Source: Prevotellaceae bacterium UBA6417 (GTDB lineage: Bacteria; Bacteroidota; Bacteroidia; Bacteroidales; Bacteroidaceae). Taken from it: a DNA stretch of 19,322 bases. The position numbers and the translations under genes are program-made. The stretch covers positions 1 to 19,322 of the forward strand of contig DJPH01000013.1 of assembly GCA_002439755.1 (NCBI GenBank). The letters are read 5' to 3'. Below, in pieces: positions 13,598 through 19,322 of this stretch (position 1 is its first letter; each line of letters begins with the position of its first letter). The notes beneath the pieces were generated by a model. It was not told the DNA's origin, made no database searches, and saw only the letters and a program-made list of their open reading frames with translations.

Positions 13598-15298
13598 CTA
13601 TTTAATTTCCAACATCATATCATCGACGTCATTTCCCGGACAGCACATCGGTAAGACGTTATCCTCATCCATTACAGCCACTTCCAAAAGGAATGGCCCT
13701 TTTGTCGAAAGCATCTTTTTGATGGCTCCATCTAAATTTTCACGCTCGGTGACAAGCTGGAAAGGAATGTTGTAGGCATCTGCAATCTTTGAGTAGTCAG
13801 GGCTGAGCAAGTGGGTAAACGAGTAACGGTGGTTGAAAAAAAGTTCTTGCCATTGGCGTACGTTTCCCAAATAATTATTGTTCAATAAAATAATCTTTAC
13901 AGGAGATTGTTGCTCCATAATGGTTCCAAGTTCTTCTATTGTCATTTGAAAGCCACCGTCACCGACGAAAAGGCAAACCGTTCGGTCGGGAGCTCCAAAA
14001 GTGGCACCGATAGCGGCCGGCAATCCAAATCCCATGGTTCCCATACCGCCAGAAGTGACAATGCTTCTACTTTCTGTAAATCTGGAATAGCGTGCTGCCA
14101 TCATTTGGTTTTGTCCAACGTCTGTCACGACAATAGCCTTGTCGTTGGCAAACGTAGATACTCGGTCAACGACTTCACCCATTTTGATAGGGCCGGTTTG
14201 CGGATGTATTTCGGAACTGATGACTTTCTCATGTTCCTTTTTATGATATTCGTTAAAGCTTTCCTTCCATGCCTTATGCTCGTTTCTTTTTACTTTCTTT
14301 AGGACTTGCGCAACTGTATCTTTGCAGTTGCCGAGAACTGCAACGTCAACATTGATATTCTTGTTTATTTCAGCGGGATCAATATCAAAATGTATTTTCT
14401 TAGCCTGCCTGGCGTATGTGCTGACCTTGCCTGTGATACGGTCGTCAAAGCGCATACCGATGGCTATCAAAAGGTCGCACTCTTGTGTCTTGACGTTGGA
14501 AGCCAAACTTCCGTGCATGCCTAACATTCCGACGTTGAGCGGATGATTCGACGGAAGGCACGAAAGGCCTAATAATGTGCATGCAGCCGGCAGGTCAGCC
14601 TTTTCAATAAGCTCTTTGACTTCTTCTTGGGCATTACCGAGCTCGACTCCTTGACCTATCAGCACTAAAGGTTTTTTTGATTCATTGATAAGTTTTGCGG
14701 CTGTATCAATGCTTTCTTGTTTGGTGGCAGGCAATGCTTCATAGCCGCGCATGAATCCGAGCTGCTGAGGCCGGAATTCTGCAGACTCTGTCTGGGCGTT
14801 TTTTGTGAAGTCGAGAACCACCGGTCCGGGGCGCCCGCTGCTGGCTACGTAGAAGGCGCATTTTATTGCGTAGGCTATATCTTCTGCTCGTCTTATTTGG
14901 TAAGCCCATTTGCTGATGGGGTGCGCAACATTTACTATGTCGCATTCTTGAAAGGCATCGGTCCCTAACATATTGGTTCCAACTTGTCCGGCAATGACAA
15001 CGACAGGCGTGCTGTCGAGCATGGCATCGGCTATGCCTGTTACGGTATTGGTTGCACCGGGTCCGCTTGTAACAAGGCAGACTCCGACTTTTCCGCTGAC
15101 GCGTGCATAGCCTTCTGCTGCGTGGATGGCTCCTTGTTCGTGTCTGACCAATATGTGTTTTAATTTGTCTCTATAATCGTAGAGTGCGTCATAGACCGGC
15201 ATGATTTGTCCGCCCGGGTAACCGAAAAGGGTGGTGACCCCTTCTGCTATCAAGCTCTGCATGAATATTTCAGCACCTGTTAATTTTGTTTGTGTCAT
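13598..15298 (-). CDS. ilvB: Acetolactate synthase, large catalytic subunit
   Basis: It encodes 566 residues. It condenses two pyruvates, or pyruvate with 2-ketobutyrate, using thiamine diphosphate, FAD and Mg2+, the first common step of the branched-chain pathway. The catalytic glutamate is E54 (VRHEQGAIHAAEGYAR). The N-terminal ThDP domain spans about 5-170, the FAD/central domain about 190-330 and the C-terminal ThDP domain about 370-550. The ThDP-binding GDGGFQM is at 446-452 and is followed by NNN near 473. The start MTQTKLTGAEIF fits the family. It is separated from ilvD by 94 bases that hold a terminator-like hairpin, so its expression relative to ilvD may be tuned there. ilvN follows after 12 bases. 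Confidence 0.96.
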   Translation of the reverse strand: MTQTKLTGAEIFMQSLIAEGVTTLFGYPGGQIMPVYDALYDYRDKLKHILVRHEQGAIHAAEGYARVSGKVGVCLVTSGPGATNTVTGIADAMLDSTPVVVIAGQVGTNMLGTDAFQECDIVNVAHPISKWAYQIRRAEDIAYAIKCAFYVASSGRPGPVVLDFTKNAQTESAEFRPQQLGFMRGYEALPATKQESIDTAAKLINESKKPLVLIGQGVELGNAQEEVKELIEKADLPAACTLLGLSCLPSNHPLNVGMLGMHGSLASNVKTQECDLLIAIGMRFDDRITGKVSTYARQAKKIHFDIDPAEINKNINVDVAVLGNCKDTVAQVLKKVKRNEHKAWKESFNEYHKKEHEKVISSEIHPQTGPIKMGEVVDRVSTFANDKAIVVTDVGQNQMMAARYSRFTESRSIVTSGGMGTMGFGLPAAIGATFGAPDRTVCLFVGDGGFQMTIEELGTIMEQQSPVKIILLNNNYLGNVRQWQELFFNHRYSFTHLLSPDYSKIADAYNIPFQLVTERENLDGAIKKMLSTKGPFLLEVAVMDEDNVLPMCCPGNDVDDMMLEIK

Positions 15299-15371
15299 GG
15301 ATGATGATGAATCTGTGTATATTAAAATCGCCTCCCTTCGGCCTTGATGTGCAGACGTAGGGAAGCGACAT
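15270..15371 (-). CDS. Possible 33-codon small frame overlapping the ilvB start
   Basis: An ATG at 15371-15369 opens MSLPYVCTSRPKGGDF and then NIHRFIIIHDTNKINRC, with stop TGA at 15272-15270, 27 bases inside ilvB in another frame. It begins at the 5' arm of the ilvD-ilvB hairpin and carries a run of three ATC isoleucine codons, plus one ATA, just before the ilvB start. A ribosome on it would melt the hairpin. No ribosome-binding site is evident and it may be chance. Confidence 0.2.
   Translation of the reverse strand: MSLPYVCTSRPKGGDFNIHRFIIIHDTNKINRC
15324..15368 (-). terminator. Terminator-like hairpin between ilvD and ilvB (possible attenuator)
   Basis: In the minus-strand transcript TCGCTTCCCT (15368-15359) pairs with AGGGAGGCGA (15337-15328) over 10 positions with one G-T, enclosing a 21-base loop. 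It is followed directly by TTTTAATATA. This is the shape of an intrinsic terminator, placed inside the operon 24 bases after the ilvD stop. It could lower ilvB-ilvC expression relative to ilvD or act as a conditional attenuator. TTCGGCCT occurs in and beside it (15337-15344 and 15373-15380) as a direct repeat that could support an alternative fold. Confidence 0.6.
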
Positions 15372-15392
15372 TTTCGGCCTGTTTATCTGTTT

Positions 15393-17195
15393 TTAGCTTA
15401 TCACTCGAACACCGCCTTTGTCGGCAGAAGTGACCATTGAGGCATAGACTCGCAAGGCTTTTGATACCTGGCGGTTTCTCTTTAAAGGCTGTAGCGGGCG
15501 TTCTTCGAGCTCTTTATCACTTAGTTTTACGTTGATGCTGCGGCTTGGCAGGTCGATGACGATGATATCACCGTCTTTGATTTTTCCGATGTTCCCTCCC
15601 GATGCTGCTTCTGGTGAGATGTGTCCGATGCTTAGACCTGATGTGCCGCCGCTGAAGCGTCCGTCAGTAATCAGGGCGCATTCTTTACCTAAATGGCGAC
15701 TTTTGATGTAGGAGGTTGGATAGAGCATTTCCTGCATTCCAGGGCCTCCTTTCGGACCTTCGTGCGTGATGACTACAACATCTCCGCTTTCGACTTTTCC
15801 GCCAAGTATGCCTTCGCATGCGTCTTCTTGAGAGTCGAATACTTTGGCCGGCCCTTCAAAGTGCCAGATGCTTTTGTCCACGCCGGCGGTTTTTACAACG
15901 CATCCATCTTGTGCTATGTTGCCGAAGAGCACTGCCAGTCCTCCGTCTTTGGTATAGGCGTGTTCCAAGGATCGTATGCAACCGTTTACGCGGTCTGTGT
16001 CAAGTGTTTCATAGCGTTTGTCCTGTGAACCCATTTTTGTGGTGAACGTTCCACCCGGTGCGCTATGGTAGATTCTGTCGGCTTCGGGGTCTATGCCGGC
16101 TTTGGTGATGCTGTATTTATCGAGCTCTTCTTTTAGTGTTGTGTTGTCTACTCGTTTGACATCAAGGTTGAGCAGGTTTCCTTTTGCCAATTCCCCTAAA
16201 ATGTTTAGGATGCCTCCTGCGCGGTTACATTCTTGTACGGAATATTTTTGCGTGTTTGGTGACAGTTTGCACAGACAGGGCACTTTTCTGCTTAGTGCAT
16301 CGATGTCTTTCATCTTGAAATCCACGTTTCCTTCGTTGGCTATGGCCAACAAATGTAGTATGGTGTTGGTCGAACCTCCCATTGCGATGTCGAGTGACAT
16401 GGCATTCAAGAATGATTCGCGCGTGGCAATGCTGCGCGGAAGCACGCTTTCATCACCGTTCTCATAGTAGGCGAATGCATTTTTTACGATTTGTTTTGCC
16501 GCGTCTTTCAACAATTGTATTCTGTTGACGTGCGAGGCCAATATTGTTCCGTTGCCGGGCAATGCCAACCCGATAGCTTCGGTCAGTGAGTTCATGGAGT
16601 TTGCCGTAAACATGCCTGAACAGCAGCCGCAACCGGGGCAAGCGCAGTTTTCTATCTTTTGGAGTTCTTCGTCATCGATGCTTTTGTCGCCGCCTGCTAT
16701 CATGGCTGTGATGAGGTCTGCGTTTTCGCCTTTCCACTTTCCGGCTTCCATCGGACCGCCCGATACGAAGATTGTCGGAATGTTCAGTCGCATGGCGGCC
16801 ATAAGCATTCCCGGAGTGATTTTGTCGCAATTGCTGATGCATACCAATGCATCGGCTTTATGTGCGTTTACCATATATTCTACGCTGTCGGCAATCAGGT
16901 CACGGCTTGGCAGACTGTAGAGCATACCATCGTGACCCATTGCTATTCCGTCGTCAATGGCTATTGTATTGAACTCGGCTGCGAAACAGCCCAATTTTTC
17001 TATTTCGGATTTGACAATTTGCCCGGCGTCATGCAGGTGTGTGTGTCCCGGCACGAACTGAGTGAAGGAGTTTGCAATTGCTATAATCGGTTTGCCGAAT
17101 TGTTCACGTTTCATTCCGGCTGCTACCCATAAGGCTCGTGCACCGGCCATCAATCTTCCTTCCGTGCAAACGGAACTGCGTAATTTCTTCTTCAT
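15393..17195 (-). CDS. ilvD: Dihydroxy-acid dehydratase
   Basis: It encodes 600 residues. It dehydrates dihydroxy-isovalerate or dihydroxy-methylvalerate to the 2-keto acids, the third common step of isoleucine and valine synthesis, with an Fe-S cluster. Cluster and active-site segments are present: SNCDKITPGM (C123) and NCACPGCGCCSGMFTANSMN (about 183-202). The segment NSFTQFVPGHTHL (42-54) resembles the E. coli-type, oxygen-sensitive [4Fe-4S] class rather than the plant-type [2Fe-2S] class. The 600-residue length is close to the 616 of E. coli. It is the first gene of the operon, with a promoter just upstream. The minus-strand sequence before the ATG, GGAAGGAAGTAAAAACC, gives a plausible purine-rich ribosome site. 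Confidence 0.97.
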   Translation of the reverse strand: MKKKLRSSVCTEGRLMAGARALWVAAGMKREQFGKPIIAIANSFTQFVPGHTHLHDAGQIVKSEIEKLGCFAAEFNTIAIDDGIAMGHDGMLYSLPSRDLIADSVEYMVNAHKADALVCISNCDKITPGMLMAAMRLNIPTIFVSGGPMEAGKWKGENADLITAMIAGGDKSIDDEELQKIENCACPGCGCCSGMFTANSMNSLTEAIGLALPGNGTILASHVNRIQLLKDAAKQIVKNAFAYYENGDESVLPRSIATRESFLNAMSLDIAMGGSTNTILHLLAIANEGNVDFKMKDIDALSRKVPCLCKLSPNTQKYSVQECNRAGGILNILGELAKGNLLNLDVKRVDNTTLKEELDKYSITKAGIDPEADRIYHSAPGGTFTTKMGSQDKRYETLDTDRVNGCIRSLEHAYTKDGGLAVLFGNIAQDGCVVKTAGVDKSIWHFEGPAKVFDSQEDACEGILGGKVESGDVVVITHEGPKGGPGMQEMLYPTSYIKSRHLGKECALITDGRFSGGTSGLSIGHISPEAASGGNIGKIKDGDIIVIDLPSRSINVKLSDKELEERPLQPLKRNRQVSKALRVYASMVTSADKGGVRVIS

Positions 17196-17369
17196 GGTTT
17201 TTACTTCCTTCCACTTGTGGAGGCAAAATTACATCAAAAGTGTTGGAAAAGCAACCCCTTAAATTGCAAATTATATATTTTTTACCTTAGTTGCTGCCAT
17301 CTTGCGCATTAATCTCCTAAGGGTGCAATCGGATGCCAATTACTTGTTAACCGGATGTTTCAAATGGGT
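17196..17369. other. Intergenic region between aroC and ilvD
   Basis: It contains the ilv promoter near 17224-17255. Beyond that I see a direct repeat, CGGATG at 17331-17336 and 17352-17357, no clear terminator for aroC, and a 12-codon frame on the minus strand that ends upstream of the promoter and is not a leader peptide. Much of it is AT-rich, with TATATATTT-like sequence at 17271-17282. Confidence 0.6.
17224..17254 (-). promoter_or_regulatory. Bacteroides-type promoter of the ilv operon
   Basis: On the minus strand GTTG (17255-17252), a 20-base spacer and TAATTTTG (17231-17224) match TTTG-N19-21-TAnnTTTG apart from one -33 base. Transcription would start near 17220, with a leader of about 25 bases before ilvD. 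That is too short for a classical leader-peptide attenuator ahead of ilvD. Confidence 0.6.
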
Positions 17370-18482
17370 TTATTCAAGCGCATTGTACCTATTGAAGCCG
17401 CTGCCCGGATAGCGACCTGCCAAATTGAGCAGATAGTAATCCAAAATGGTCATGGCTGCCATGCTTTCGACTATAGGAACCGCTCGTGGAAGTACGCAAG
17501 GGTCGTGCCGTCCCTGTGCTTTGAAGCTGACAGGGTTTCCTTGCAGGTCAACGGTGTCTTGTTGCTTTAGAATTGTGGCTACGGGCTTGAATGCTATTCT
17601 GAAATAAATGTCTTGTCCGTTGCTGATACCGCCTTGTATGCCTCCGCTGTGGTTGGTGGCGGTTGTGATGTCTCCGTTTCCGTCGGGTTTGAAAGTGTCA
17701 TTTTGTTCACTTCCGCGTGTTGCCAAACCTGAAAACCCTTCACCGTATTCAAATCCTTTTACGGCATTGATGCTGAACATTGCTGCTGCCAATCCGGCTT
17801 GTAACCGTCCGAATACGGGTTCGCCCAATCCGGCCGGACATCCTGTGATGACACCGGTGATGGTTCCGCCAATGGTGTCACCGTCTTTTTTGATCGATTC
17901 TATCAGCTGTTCCATGGCTTTTGCTTTTTCCGGGTCGGGACAGCGCACGGCATTGTTCTCGGTCAGATTCAGATTGTAGAGCTTGTAGTTGTTTTCCAAT
18001 GCAATGTTGCCTACTTGTGATGTGTAGGCTCTGATGCTTATTCCAACCTTGTCCAATGCCATTTTGGCTAAGGCTCCGCCTACGCAACGCGTAATGGTTT
18101 CCCGAGCTGATGAGCGTCCTCCGCCGCGGTGATCACGTATGCCGTATTTTTTGTAGTAAGTATAATCGGCATGCGAAGGACGGAACAGGTTACGAATGTT
18201 TTCGTAATCGCTTGAATGCTGGTTGGAATTGCGCACGAAAAAACCGATGGGGCAGCCTGTCGAATAGCCTTCGAAAATGCCTGAAAGCAGTTCTACTTCG
18301 TCTGCTTCGTTGCGCGATGTCGTGAGAGAGCTTTGGCCGGGGCGTCGGCGGGCCATTTCCCGTTGCAGCAGGTCTTTGTCGATTTTGATGCCTGCAGGCA
18401 TTCCGTCGATGACGCCTCCGATGCCCGTTCCATGGCTTTCGCCAAACGATGTCAGACGGAATAGAGTTCCAAAGCTGTTCAT
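17370..18482 (-). CDS. aroC: Chorismate synthase
   Basis: It encodes 370 residues. It makes chorismate from 5-enolpyruvylshikimate-3-phosphate, the last step of the shikimate pathway, and needs reduced FMN. Signatures are GESHG at 14-18 (family signature 1), GGGRSSARET at 120-129 (signature 2) and RHDPC at 325-329 (signature 3, with the conserved arginine-aspartate). The length is typical. It lies 18 bases after the SlyD-like gene on the same strand and is probably co-transcribed with it. It is followed by 174 bases before ilvD, which has its own promoter. No clear terminator was found after it, so some read-through into ilvD is possible. Confidence 0.97.
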   Translation of the reverse strand: MNSFGTLFRLTSFGESHGTGIGGVIDGMPAGIKIDKDLLQREMARRRPGQSSLTTSRNEADEVELLSGIFEGYSTGCPIGFFVRNSNQHSSDYENIRNLFRPSHADYTYYKKYGIRDHRGGGRSSARETITRCVGGALAKMALDKVGISIRAYTSQVGNIALENNYKLYNLNLTENNAVRCPDPEKAKAMEQLIESIKKDGDTIGGTITGVITGCPAGLGEPVFGRLQAGLAAAMFSINAVKGFEYGEGFSGLATRGSEQNDTFKPDGNGDITTATNHSGGIQGGISNGQDIYFRIAFKPVATILKQQDTVDLQGNPVSFKAQGRHDPCVLPRAVPIVESMAAMTILDYYLLNLAGRYPGSGFNRYNALE

Positions 18483-18500
18483 CCTGTTTCTTTTTTGATG

Positions 18501-19106
18501 TCAGTCTTTGCAGCAACCTCCATCATGGTGGTGACAGCAGCCGCCATTTCCTTCATGGTGATGGTTGCATCCTTCATGGTGATGGCCGCAGCATTCGCAG
18601 TCTTCTTCGCCGTTCATTTTGTTGACGAAGCTTTCTATTTCTTTTGTCGTTGCCGGGCGGTTAGCTACTATATGGCCTTTGAAATGAAGGGGCTTGCCGG
18701 CCAAAGGGTGGTTGAGATCCATTACAACAACGTTGTCGCGCACTTCTTTTACAATACCGTCAAATCTGTTGCCGTCGGCATTGGCCAATGGAATAACATT
18801 TCCGGGATATATCCGGGCTTCATCAAATTTACCATCTACTTTGAAAATGTCTTTGGCGAGTTCGATGACGTGTTCTTCCGTAAATTCACCGTAGGCTTTG
18901 TCTACGGGGATTGTAAAGTCAAATTCGTCGCCTTCTTTCAGGTCTTTGATGCCTTCTTCAAACGATTCGAGGGCGAAGCCCAGACCTGTAATGAATGCGA
19001 ACGGATGTTCTTCAGATGTTTTTTCTACAAGATCTATGTTTCCCGATTCATTGGGTACAAAAAGTTCGTAGTCTACTTCTACGTAATTATTGTTTGTTGA
19101 TTCCAT
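18501..19106 (-). CDS. SlyD-type FKBP prolyl isomerase with His/Cys-rich tail
   Basis: It encodes 201 residues. SlyD-type proteins catalyse peptidyl-prolyl isomerisation, act as chaperones and, in E. coli, deliver nickel for hydrogenase assembly. The FKBP core is split by an insert-in-flap domain (about 70-130). Characteristic pieces are GLGFALESFEEGIKDLKEGD (41-60), DKAYGEFTEEHV (69-80) and VVMDLNHPLAGKPLHF (127-142). The tail (170-199) holds nine histidines in three HHH triplets and eight cysteines, consistent with metal binding. The start at 19106 (MESTNN) is chosen because a longer frame from 19139 begins at the predicted transcription start. aroC follows after 18 bases. The role in nickel delivery is known for E. 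coli, not shown here. Confidence 0.93.
   Translation of the reverse strand: MESTNNNYVEVDYELFVPNESGNIDLVEKTSEEHPFAFITGLGFALESFEEGIKDLKEGDEFDFTIPVDKAYGEFTEEHVIELAKDIFKVDGKFDEARIYPGNVIPLANADGNRFDGIVKEVRDNVVVMDLNHPLAGKPLHFKGHIVANRPATTKEIESFVNKMNGEEDCECCGHHHEGCNHHHEGNGGCCHHHDGGCCKD
18519..18600. repeat. Short imperfect repeats in the SlyD-like tail
   Basis: The 15-base sequence CCTTCATGGTGATGG occurs at 18550-18564 and 18571-18585, a 21-base period (seven codons), with a related GTGGTGACAGCA unit at 18530-18541. It encodes the HHHEG units of the metal-binding tail. Tail length may vary between strains by slippage. Confidence 0.7.
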
Positions 19107-19136
19107 TTTCTGATGTGTTAATGCTGAAACTATCTG

Positions 19137-19144
19137 CAAAGATA
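19137..19144 (-). promoter_or_regulatory. Probable -7 element for the slyD-like-aroC unit
   Basis: On the minus strand TATCTTTG (19144-19137) matches TAnnTTTG exactly, with transcription expected near 19133 and a leader of about 27 bases. No TTTG is visible at -33. Confidence 0.5.
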
Positions 19145-19322
19145 AGCAATAAGTCTTGATTAGCTTGTCTGGTGGGGTTGCAAACTGGAAAACCGATTGT
19201 TTGTTTTTCGATTTGCAGCCTGCTTTTTCGGATTTTCTGCGTTTCCGTGCGAATTTGCTGCGTCAGAGATTTGGCGCGAAGCCCGACGGGCAGTGTCTGT
19301 AGTCAAGCCTGCCAAACCCCTA
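19145..19322. other. Right-edge stretch with no supported gene
   Basis: No open frame longer than a few dozen codons is convincing on either strand. A short palindrome GCCCGACGGGC lies at 19281-19291, but its loop is a single base unless the stem opens. The edge may contain the beginning or end of a gene that continues outside. Confidence 0.5.

Noticed and set aside
17274..17312. 12-codon minus-strand frame before ilvD as a leader peptide
   Set aside because: It ends upstream of the predicted ilv promoter, has no run of Ile, Val or Leu codons and no terminator after it.
18495..19100. 201-codon plus-strand frame opposite the SlyD-like gene
   Set aside because: It is exactly antisense to a clear FKBP gene. 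The hydrophobic, Phe/Val-rich product arises from Lys/Glu codons on the other strand.
19281..19291. GCCCGACGGGC palindrome at the right edge as a terminator or attachment site
   Set aside because: The stem leaves a one-base loop, no T run follows, and no gene end or integrase is visible nearby.
1..19322. tRNA, rRNA, CRISPR array, insertion sequence or prophage
   Set aside because: I looked for cloverleaf ends, regularly spaced repeats, transposase motifs and long terminal inverted repeats on both strands and saw none.

Overview
The window looks like a Bacteroidales chromosome, of the Bacteroides/Prevotella kind. Four things point there. Seven transcription units are preceded by the Bacteroides-type -7 element TAnnTTTG at a sensible distance. 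Strong Shine-Dalgarno sequences are mostly absent. The left edge holds what looks like the start of a gingipain-like (C25) type IX secretion substrate. The isoleucine/valine operon has the Bacteroidales order ilvD-ilvB-ilvN-acyl-ACP thioesterase-ilvC. I cannot name a genus or species from sequence alone.

Layout. Positions 1-698 (minus) are the 5' part of a secreted C25-protease-like gene that runs off the left edge. Positions 699-1337 are AT-rich with no convincing intact gene, though small open frames may be decayed coding sequence. Positions 1401-3990 (minus) form a two-gene unit: a DUF6965-like small protein, then a secreted GH20 beta-N-acetylhexosaminidase. Divergently, 4072-4659 (plus) encodes a family 4 Fe-S uracil-DNA glycosylase whose last codons form a perfect 13-bp hairpin. 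Positions 8370-4674 (minus) are a three-gene envelope unit: an NlpC/P60 endopeptidase with SH3 domains, a Tat-exported dipeptide epimerase and a transglutaminase-like lipoprotein. They plausibly cut, epimerise and further process murein peptides outside the cytoplasm. Divergent from them, 8576-10839 (plus) holds an ECF sigma factor, a one-TM putative anti-sigma factor and a secreted protein I do not recognise.

Positions 17195-11117 (minus) are the branched-chain amino-acid operon ilvD, ilvB, ilvN, thioesterase, ilvC. It has a promoter before ilvD, a terminator-like hairpin between ilvD and ilvB, a UUCG-capped hairpin before ilvC and an intrinsic terminator after ilvC. Positions 19106-17370 (minus) are a SlyD-type FKBP prolyl isomerase with a His/Cys-rich tail, followed by chorismate synthase (aroC). 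The last 178 bases hold no gene I can support.

Most of the window is conserved core metabolism. The parts most worth a second look are the extracytoplasmic murein-peptide cassette facing an ECF sigma/anti-sigma/orphan secreted-protein unit, the RNA structures and overlapping small frame at the ilvD-ilvB junction, the terminator-like hairpin inside the uracil-DNA glycosylase gene, and the nearly leaderless divergent promoters at 3990-4075.
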